From the NCBI GenBank assembly GCA_002428045.1, contig DIZZ01000021.1:227-8528 (forward strand): a DNA stretch of 8,302 nucleotides. The letters are read 5' to 3'. A model generated the notes under the pieces. That model did no database searches. It was not told the origin of the DNA and saw only the letters and a program-made list of their open reading frames with translations. Source of the DNA: Verrucomicrobia bacterium UBA6015. GTDB lineage: Bacteria; Verrucomicrobiota; Kiritimatiellia; UBA8416. Shown one piece after another: positions 1 through 5,034 of this stretch (the stretch's first letter is position 1; every line of letters starts with the position of its first letter). The position numbers and the translations under genes are program-made.

Positions 1-215
1 TAAAACAGGATATCGCACGACTCCTTCTGAATGTCGATCAAACTCGACCTTAGCTCTTCCTGTTTACTCTTAGCAAGATCCTCGCTCTTTGGCTTGATCA
101 GTTCCTTGCTGTCAAAATTCTCCACGATGATCTCGTGAATGCCATCCCGCAGCGCATTAAAGAATCGGTCCTGAGCTGTTTGTAGCTTCCGTCTGAACGA
201 TTGAGAGAACGTTGC
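1..215 (-). pseudogene. Read-through tail of the dynamin-like GTPase, beyond an in-frame TGA, cut by the window edge
   Basis: Directly after the TGA at 218-216 the same minus-strand frame stays open for 71 codons to the window edge. The product is charged, helical and similar in character to the preceding stalk region: it begins ATFSQSFRRKLQTAQDRFFN and later includes KPKSEDLAKSKQEELRSS. There is no in-frame ATG in these 71 codons and no ribosome-binding site behind the stop, so it does not look like a separate gene. The simplest reading is that the TGA replaced a sense codon (for example TGG) in a longer dynamin-like protein, leaving the C-terminal stalk untranslated. Read-through or a sequencing error are alternatives. 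Where the gene really ends cannot be seen. Confidence 0.6.
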
Positions 216-1139
216 TCAGTGTGATTCTATATTCTTTTCGCACTGGTTGATACGCTTCTCGGCCTTAGATAGCCAGACAGCCAGTCTTCCAGCTTCACTG
301 TTGAGCGTCTCTGTCAGGTGCTCAACCTGTTGGAGAATTTTTCGCTTGTTGCTCTCGATGATCTCTTCTCTAAAGCGACCAAGATGGTCGTCGACCACCT
401 CTTGGAGGGCATGAAGCTGAGAGAAATCCAGCATGGAATCTGCATCGCCAAAAATTTGCAAAAAACCGCTCTGCTGCCGCTTCAGGTCGTTCAACGGAGT
501 CATTTGGTCATCCGAACGGTGTGAAGCGATCGTACTCTCGCCAGTACTCGTCAGTGCGAGCGCGAAGAAAGCCATCAGTCCGTGAAGACTACAGTTCCCG
601 ACGATCTGGTCGCCCCCGACGATTTGAGCGAGGTCGGTCTTCGTCTGTTCCCTGACGGCGACTTGGGAAGGGAAGGTCTGGTCGAGGGCTACCCGGTTCG
701 TTTCGTCCTCGAATAGATCGGCCAGCCCACGCGAATTACTGACAATTAGAACTTTGGCATATTCACTCAAGTACTTCTTGATCTTTGCAGCAGTCCCTGT
801 CTGCAGCTTAGTATCTGCTGCGTTCTTCGTGTAAAGCACAAGGTGAGCACGCGCAACTGCTTCGCGGATGCTATCCTCATATTTTGACTCATCTCCCTCG
901 ATACCGGGAACATCGATAATTTGAAACTCAAGTCCATCACGAAACAGCGAGTAAGATCGGTTGCCTTTCGTGAAGTCGGCCTGTCCTGTCCCAATGCTTC
1001 TGCCATCGACGGCGTGAACAGCCTCCCTACGGAGGTTGATTTCCTGTCTTCTGCGCAGAAACCCAGGAAGGTCATCACGAAGAACTGACACCAACTTCTG
1101 TCGGCCTGATCGTTCAAGAAGAGGCATGGCCGATATCAT
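216..1139 (-). CDS. Dynamin-like GTPase, second fragment (G2/G3 part and helical stalk)
   Basis: This 307-residue product carries the middle of a dynamin-family large GTPase but has no P-loop of its own. Near residues 45-60 is DGRSIGTGQADFTKG, with Thr57 a plausible G2 threonine. Residues 74-82 read IIDVPGIEG, the G3 Walker B-like DxxG motif. Beta strands follow at LVLYTKN (100-106) and VLIVSNSRG (130-138); the latter sits where G4 N/TKxD is expected but is degenerate. The rest is helical, as in a dynamin stalk. Its ATG lies in an ATGA overlap with the stop of the P-loop fragment, and GGAG stands five bases upstream, so coupled reinitiation is possible. It could equally be the result of a one-base frame change in a single ancestral gene. 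It ends at a TGA behind which the frame remains open. Confidence 0.7.
   Translation of the reverse strand: MISAMPLLERSGRQKLVSVLRDDLPGFLRRRQEINLRREAVHAVDGRSIGTGQADFTKGNRSYSLFRDGLEFQIIDVPGIEGDESKYEDSIREAVARAHLVLYTKNAADTKLQTGTAAKIKKYLSEYAKVLIVSNSRGLADLFEDETNRVALDQTFPSQVAVREQTKTDLAQIVGGDQIVGNCSLHGLMAFFALALTSTGESTIASHRSDDQMTPLNDLKRQQSGFLQIFGDADSMLDFSQLHALQEVVDDHLGRFREEIIESNKRKILQQVEHLTETLNSEAGRLAVWLSKAEKRINQCEKNIESH
1136..1139 (-). other. ATGA junction between the two GTPase fragments
   Basis: The last codons of the first fragment (CTC CCA TGA) overlap the ATG of the second in the bases ATGA. The second frame is -1 relative to the first and is closed by a TAA about 36 bases upstream, so any frame change must fall between about 1139 and 1175. 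GGAG at 1148-1145 is placed as a ribosome-binding site. Both translational coupling and a mutational frameshift fit. Confidence 0.65.
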
Positions 1140-1762
1140 GGGAGCTCCGGGGCTGTGGTCACTTGCTGTGCCTTACCATCTCGTACGGAGTGAACGAGAA
1201 GCGCTCCTCCAACGAGGCCAAACAGACTGCCCACGAGGAACGCGATGAGAAGAGAGATGAAAAGCCTCCGTCCGAGTTTCTTTGATGCAAGTTTCTGGTG
1301 TTCAACGAGCGCGTGCAGTTCTTGCGCAGTATCAGTCGCGTGCATATCAATCCTCTCGTATAGCTCACCCAGTTCGCGAACCAACTGATCCGTTCGATCA
1401 ACGAGATCGGAATCCTCGCCATCCACGACAGATTGCCTGTCCGTGATCTCGGCGTTTCGTTCGGGATCGTCATACAGAAGTCGGAGAGCTTCCAGGATGG
1501 TGCTCTTGCCTGCATTGGTTTCGCCGAAGAAGGCTATCGTAAACTTTTCCCACTCGGAGTGTTTCTCAACGTAGTCAAGCGACTCACTGAACTTGTGATG
1601 TGTCTCGGTGAGTCTCGCCCTGAGTCCCTCTACAATTCGGGATGCTTCTTCATCTTTGAACTCCAGATGCCCGATGTCGTCGAGCATACGCCCGACCCTT
1701 TCGCGCACGTCGGCATACACCGCACGACACCTCTCCTGAGAGGCCTTGCCTGCTTTACTCAT
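1136..1762 (-). CDS. Dynamin-like GTPase, first fragment (coiled coil, P-loop and hydrophobic segment)
   Basis: This 208-residue product contains a clear P-loop, GETNAGKS at residues 80-87, preceded by a strand (KFTIAFF) and a helical, charged N-terminus that may form a coiled coil. After the P-loop helix (ILEALRLL) comes a helical insertion and a strongly hydrophobic segment at about residues 167-193, then TTAPELP and a TGA. The G3 motif is missing here and is encoded by the next fragment, so neither fragment alone is a full GTPase. I chose the ATG at 1762 because GGAGGAG lies at ideal spacing before it; a GTG five codons upstream (1777) sits inside that ribosome-binding site. The gap to the upstream WYL gene is 28 bases, indicating one operon. 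Membrane remodelling or membrane-linked defence is the inferred role. Confidence 0.75.
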   Translation of the reverse strand: MSKAGKASQERCRAVYADVRERVGRMLDDIGHLEFKDEEASRIVEGLRARLTETHHKFSESLDYVEKHSEWEKFTIAFFGETNAGKSTILEALRLLYDDPERNAEITDRQSVVDGEDSDLVDRTDQLVRELGELYERIDMHATDTAQELHALVEHQKLASKKLGRRLFISLLIAFLVGSLFGLVGGALLVHSVRDGKAQQVTTAPELP

Positions 1763-1790
1763 CCCTTTCTCCTCCACTACTCACCTATAG

Positions 1791-2804
1791 TCACTCGATA
1801 TAGCCTGGCTCACACCCACCAGGGCATCCCTGCCGCATCTTCTGGACCTCCTGCCGCAGTCGATCCACTAGCTCCTGTGGTTCGCGGGCGCGGATATGTC
1901 GCCCCCAGCCTAGAACCCAGCGCATCGCCTCCTCCAAGCTGGCTGAGGGGAACTCCAGCGTTCCACTGCCATCCCTCTTGGTCTTCAGCTTCTGATCGGG
2001 GTGCCACTGCCGGGCTGAAATTCGGTGGGCAATTTCGGCGTCGAAACTGACCCTGATCTTGTGCAGAGGTTCGCTGCCGGTTCTGACAAACTGGCCAAAG
2101 GATTCCTGGATGCGTTGCTTGATGTGACGGGCTGAGAGCGGATGAAAGCGCACATCGGTCAGGGACATCCACTCAAATCGCGACAATGCGAACTGAGTGA
2201 TGTCTTCATGGGGAGGAATGGAGGCCAGCACGTACCAGTCACCTCTGATGTTCGCTAGGTGGAAGGGATGAATTCTATACGACTTACTCTTCGGCTTGGC
2301 CTCAGCACGGTACGTCACGTCCAGAGCCAAATGTCGCCCAACTGCCTTGACAGCGGTGCGCCACATTTCCGGATCGATTGGGCGCGACGGATAGCCCACG
2401 AACGAGACATCGTGCGCGATGTCATCAGGCACAACAGAGATCATATCAGGCAATGAATCAGCAATCTTCTCCAGGATGGTGCCGAGTGTCTTGGCAATCG
2501 GTGTGCCTTCGTACACAGCGGCCAACTGCGAGCCCAGAGCCAAGGCCAGTAGATCGCCCTCGCTGACATTCAGTGCCGGCAGGAACCAGTTGGTGCCAGT
2601 GTAGTAGTAGCCCTGTTTGCCTCGATCATACTCAATTGGGGCACCCAGGCTGTATTTCATGAACTCAATATCGCGCTGGATTGTCTTCTGGGAGACTTCC
2701 CAATCCATCGCGAAACGCAGGCAGTTCGGATACCTCCGGTCCCGAATCGCCTCTTCCAACGCTTGAAGGCGTCTAAACTGTGTCTTGGATCTATCCATGT
2801 CCAT
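1791..2804 (-). CDS. WYL-domain transcriptional regulator
   Basis: This 337-residue protein has the standard order of WYL regulators. Residues 8-65 form a winged helix-turn-helix with the recognition segment VSQKTIQRDIEFM (37-49) and the wing ending in GKQGYYY. Residues about 145-215 form the WYL domain, with YRIHPFHLANIRGDWYVLA (176-194) holding the WYV variant of the namesake motif. A C-terminal WCX-like region covers about 245-325 and ends in EEAMRWVLGWGRHIRAREP. The length is normal for the family. The ATG at 2804 follows AGGA at good spacing; a second ATG two codons on is less well placed. WYL domains bind nucleic acid or nucleotide-type ligands and often repress defence operons (for example CapW and BrxR). 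Here it directly precedes the dynamin-like genes and probably controls them and itself. Confidence 0.9.
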   Translation of the reverse strand: MDMDRSKTQFRRLQALEEAIRDRRYPNCLRFAMDWEVSQKTIQRDIEFMKYSLGAPIEYDRGKQGYYYTGTNWFLPALNVSEGDLLALALGSQLAAVYEGTPIAKTLGTILEKIADSLPDMISVVPDDIAHDVSFVGYPSRPIDPEMWRTAVKAVGRHLALDVTYRAEAKPKSKSYRIHPFHLANIRGDWYVLASIPPHEDITQFALSRFEWMSLTDVRFHPLSARHIKQRIQESFGQFVRTGSEPLHKIRVSFDAEIAHRISARQWHPDQKLKTKRDGSGTLEFPSASLEEAMRWVLGWGRHIRAREPQELVDRLRQEVQKMRQGCPGGCEPGYIE

Positions 2805-2836
2805 GTTTTTCCTATCTCAGGGCAATATGACACAGT

Positions 2837-2861
2837 CACACGGACAATACGAGTCCGTATG
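2837..2861. promoter_or_regulatory. Candidate operator of the WYL gene (9+9 inverted repeat, 7-base spacer)
   Basis: CACACGGAC at 2837-2845 and GTCCGTATG at 2853-2861 are inverted repeats with one mismatch, separated by AATACGA. The site is 33-57 bases upstream of the WYL start codon, where an autoregulatory dimer site would be expected. I found no convincing -10/-35 pair to go with it, so the promoter position is open. Confidence 0.5.
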
Positions 2862-2926
2862 TGCGTTATTTCGTATCCCTCGCGCTTCTTGATGATATTT
2901 GCCATCAGCCTGATGATGGATGAATG

Positions 2927-2937
2927 GGGACAGACCC
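2927..2937 (+). repeat. Left target-site duplication of the IS element
   Basis: GGGACAGACCC is repeated exactly, in the same orientation, at 4776-4786, on the outer side of each inverted repeat. The 11-base length and the GGG(N5)CCC form match what is known for targets of the IS231 group of the IS4 family. Confidence 0.8.
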
Positions 2938-2955
2938 GAATGGCGCTAAGATAGT
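2938..2955 (+). repeat. Left terminal inverted repeat of the IS element
   Basis: Read inward this end is GAATGGCGCTAAGATAGT. Its last base is the first base of the complement of the transposase stop codon (2957-2955). It pairs with 4758-4775 in 16 of 18 positions. Confidence 0.8.
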
Positions 2956-4382
2956 CATGGTGCCACCTTATGGCGAGATCTGTGCGGGATCTCGATAAAT
3001 GAGTGACGAGGCATTGTGAGGCGTTGATAGTTTTTCGGCCTTTTTTTAACGGCACGAGGTTCGGAGCGGTTTGGTCTCAGAGGGACTGCGTCGCGGGCAA
3101 TGATCTCAAGCAGCCGGTTATACAGTTTTCTCGCCTTCTGCGGGGAAGGCGAGATGCGCATGGCTTGGTGGAAGCTGCGGGCGGCATCGACAGTGCCTTT
3201 GAAGCTTATCCTGGTGCGGGGCAGGCCATGCGTAGCGGCGGCCTGAGCAATCAAGCACCTGATGAAGTTATGTGCGATCAGGTATGCGAAGAGCTCTTTG
3301 CGTACCATCTCGGGTGTGCGGCATCGCAAGCACTCCATGCCCATCGTTGTCTTGAGATCCCGGAAGCCGAGTTCCAAATCCCAGCGTCGCAGATAGAGGG
3401 CCGCGATTCGTTCTGCGGGGTAAGCCACGGGATCGAGTAACGTGGTTGCGATCCAGAGCTCCCTGGTGCGAAAGCCTTTTATGTTCATTCGGGAATGAAT
3501 GATGCGTATCGTGATTTCAGGCGGCATGGTCGCCCACTCTTCCGGCGTGATGGCTTGGCCTTTATGCTGCGGTGGGCGCTTCCAGGTAACGAGCCATTCG
3601 GATTGCCCGATGCGTTTGGCCTGACGCAAATTGACAGTCCGAGCCTGGTGGAGTCGGGCAACCATATCCACGCGACGCATCGGAAGCAAGGCCATGGCCG
3701 CATAGGCGCAAAATGCGCGGTCGCCCATAATGATGTCACCTGGCTCAAAATGCCCCCAGGCACTGGGAAACAAGCGAAAGTCATGGGCAGACCAAGGTGC
3801 ATCGACAGCATGGAGCGTGGCTCCGCTGCCCAGAGACTGAATAGCTAGCACGCCCATGACAGGGAATCCGCATCCCGGTTTTTGACCGGAAGGGTATGGA
3901 TAACGAGCGCGGTTCTCATCGGTGTCGGGCAACTGCACACTGGTTCCGTCCACGACTTTGACGGGCCGCTGCCAAGCTGGCATTTCCCGTGCTGCGAACC
4001 TGTCTGCCGCGCGCGCGGAGTCTTTCAAAGCCTCTTGCATGCACGCGAAGGGTAACCGGGCGCGGGCCTGGCAGTAAGCACTGCTACTCTCGTCAATGCG
4101 CAGACTGCCTGTCTCGCAGAATGCCTGAACCTGCCGCACGACCGCACGACAAGCCGTACCGGGCTGCAGGACCTGCCAAATGAAAAGCCAGAAGGTGCGT
4201 GTGCAATCAAACACACGCCTTCGGCTTCCGACCCCCTTCGGGGGCGCAGCCAGAACTTCTCGTGACAGAAATTGACTGCACTGCGATTGGATCTCTACAG
4301 CTGATTGCCAGCGCCCCCTGGTCTTTCGTTGACCGTAAGCCGCCAGTTTCCGTCGCCATGCGGGGAAGTATGGAGTATTCAT
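2955..4382 (-). CDS. IS4-family DDE transposase
   Basis: Using the ATG at 4382 gives 475 residues, a normal size for larger IS4-family transposases. The RNase H-like catalytic core is complete. The first Asp is in VVDGTSVQLPD (Asp145). The second is in IIMGDRAFCAY (Asp221). The catalytic Glu is in YLRRWDLELGFRDLK, which exactly fits the family signature Y-(2)-R-(3)-E-(6)-K with Glu337. A basic, helical N-terminus and C-terminus probably bind the inverted repeats. A GTG at 4421, 13 codons upstream and preceded by GGGA, is an alternative start; in that case the palindrome at 4385-4402 becomes coding. The ATG has no nearby ribosome-binding site, so the start is uncertain. The gene is unbroken and looks functional. 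Confidence 0.93.
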   Translation of the reverse strand: MNTPYFPAWRRKLAAYGQRKTRGRWQSAVEIQSQCSQFLSREVLAAPPKGVGSRRRVFDCTRTFWLFIWQVLQPGTACRAVVRQVQAFCETGSLRIDESSSAYCQARARLPFACMQEALKDSARAADRFAAREMPAWQRPVKVVDGTSVQLPDTDENRARYPYPSGQKPGCGFPVMGVLAIQSLGSGATLHAVDAPWSAHDFRLFPSAWGHFEPGDIIMGDRAFCAYAAMALLPMRRVDMVARLHQARTVNLRQAKRIGQSEWLVTWKRPPQHKGQAITPEEWATMPPEITIRIIHSRMNIKGFRTRELWIATTLLDPVAYPAERIAALYLRRWDLELGFRDLKTTMGMECLRCRTPEMVRKELFAYLIAHNFIRCLIAQAAATHGLPRTRISFKGTVDAARSFHQAMRISPSPQKARKLYNRLLEIIARDAVPLRPNRSEPRAVKKRPKNYQRLTMPRHSFIEIPHRSRHKVAP

Positions 4383-4384
4383 AA

Positions 4385-4402
4385 GGCGGTATATATACCG
4401 CC
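4385..4402. promoter_or_regulatory. Perfect 18-base palindrome between the divergent IS genes
   Basis: GGCGGTATATATACCGCC is its own reverse complement. It lies just before the transposase ATG at 4382 and 28 bases before the start of the plus-strand gene at 4431. Such a site could bind a repressor of both genes or fold into a hairpin in the transposase mRNA leader. TTGACA at 4406-4411 (plus strand) is nearby but too close to 4431 for an ordinary promoter of that gene. Confidence 0.5.
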
Positions 4403-4430
4403 CTATTGACAAGTCTGCCACATTAATCCC

Positions 4431-4766
4431 ATGAATACTGAAGTTAAAACACTACGCGCGCAGTTCCGTAGACTCCAGAAGCAGATAAGCAATGCCGGCT
4501 TGATTAGTCACGGCTACGTTCAGGATCGCGGTCCGGGAGCCGGAGGACCCCATTACCAGTGGTCACGCAAGGAGAACAAAAAAACCGTCTCGGTCGCCCT
4601 TTCCGAAGAGCAGTATGCAGAGATGAAGCTGGCTATTGAAAACTGGAGACAGCTCCAGCAAACGCTCAAGAGCCTGCAACAGGTCTCCCGTGCTCTGATC
4701 TTCAGAACAACCCCCGACACCACACGACGCAACCCATTATCTGATCGTGTTTTAGGCACTAACTAA
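4431..4766 (+). CDS. DUF6788-like small protein, passenger/accessory gene of the IS element
   Basis: This 111-residue basic protein has a helical N-terminus (VKTLRAQFRRLQKQI), a central loop rich in Gly and Pro, then HYQWSRKENKKTVSVALSEE, followed by a long helix (YAEMKLAIENWRQLQQTLKSL). The YxWsrK...KTVsV.Ls.EQ pattern followed by an NWRQL-type helix is, from memory, that of the DUF6788 family, small proteins often found beside transposases. No enzymatic motif is visible. The gene lies between the IS inverted repeats, is divergent from the transposase, and its TAA (4764-4766) is inside the right inverted repeat. I see no strong ribosome-binding site. A role as a transposition helper or a DNA-binding regulator is a guess from its position. 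Confidence 0.75.
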   Translation: MNTEVKTLRAQFRRLQKQISNAGLISHGYVQDRGPGAGGPHYQWSRKENKKTVSVALSEEQYAEMKLAIENWRQLQQTLKSLQQVSRALIFRTTPDTTRRNPLSDRVLGTN

Positions 4767-4775
4767 GCGCCATTC
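4758..4775 (-). repeat. Right terminal inverted repeat of the IS element
   Basis: Read inward (minus strand) this end is GAATGGCGCTTAGTTAGT, matching the left end in 16 of 18 bases. It contains the stop codon of the plus-strand small gene. Confidence 0.8.
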
Positions 4776-4786
4776 GGGACAGACCC
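4776..4786 (+). repeat. Right target-site duplication of the IS element
   Basis: An exact copy of GGGACAGACCC from the left flank (2927-2937). Removing one copy and the element rejoins 2937 to 4787. Confidence 0.8.
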
Positions 4787-4806
4787 ATAATATGGTTGAC
4801 GGGGGC

Positions 4807-4858
4807 GGTATTGGGGACGCATCTTTACGCGGTATTGGTATTGGGGACGCATCTTTAC
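4807..4858 (+). repeat. Two 22-base direct repeats in the intergenic region
   Basis: A 22-base unit that begins GGTATTGGGGACG and ends CATCTTTAC occurs at 4807-4828 and, identically, at 4837-4858, with a period of 30 bases. It lies in the 248-base stretch 4787-5034 between the IS flank and the stop of the DUF4062 gene. I see no supported gene, RNA or terminator in that stretch. From memory, phrases such as TTGGGGACGCATC recur near REP-type repeats and RAYT transposases in bacterial genomes, but no transposase is present here. Confidence 0.7.
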
Positions 4859-5034
4859 ATTTGGCAATAGGGTTGTGCTGGGGGCTGGGGGTCTCGCCAT
4901 TCGCCACTTGAATTGACGAGTGGTGGTGGGTGCGATTGTTGTTGAGCATGGGAATGGCTCTGAGAAGAGGATGGTGGCAGGCTTCTCGTCCCGGATTCAT
5001 TGCCTGCATCTGGCTCTCGCGTTAATACTCGCAA

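Larger units (their letters stand above)
2938..4775 (-). mobile_element. Complete IS4-family insertion sequence (1838 bases) with two divergent genes
   Basis: The left end at 2938-2955 and the right end at 4758-4775 are inverted repeats matching in 16 of 18 bases. Read inward, both begin GAATGGCGCT and differ only at positions 11 and 14. Exact 11-base direct repeats GGGACAGACCC lie immediately outside both ends, which is the signature of transposition. The element holds a DDE transposase on the minus strand and a small DUF6788-like gene on the plus strand. The stop codons of both genes touch or fall inside the terminal repeats, so the boundaries fit the gene content. The transposase is intact and the ends are well preserved, pointing to a fairly recent insertion. 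Confidence 0.85.

Noticed and set aside
1433..2050. Open frame of 205 codons on the plus strand
   Set aside because: It spans the complement of two genes (GTPase fragment and WYL regulator) and their gap, and shows no domain.
4406..4411. TTGACA as -35 of the small IS gene at 4431
   Set aside because: The start codon is only 20 bases downstream, leaving no space for a -10 element and a transcription start before it.
4752..5009. Open frame of 85 codons on the minus strand
   Set aside because: It runs through the right end of the IS, the target duplication and the 22-base direct repeats, giving repeated KDASPIP. It has no ribosome-binding site or recognisable domain.
4995..5025. Inverted GCAGGC/GCCTGC pair behind the DUF4062 gene as a terminator
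   Set aside because: The arms are six bases with a loop near 20 bases and there is no following T-run, so a terminator is not supported.
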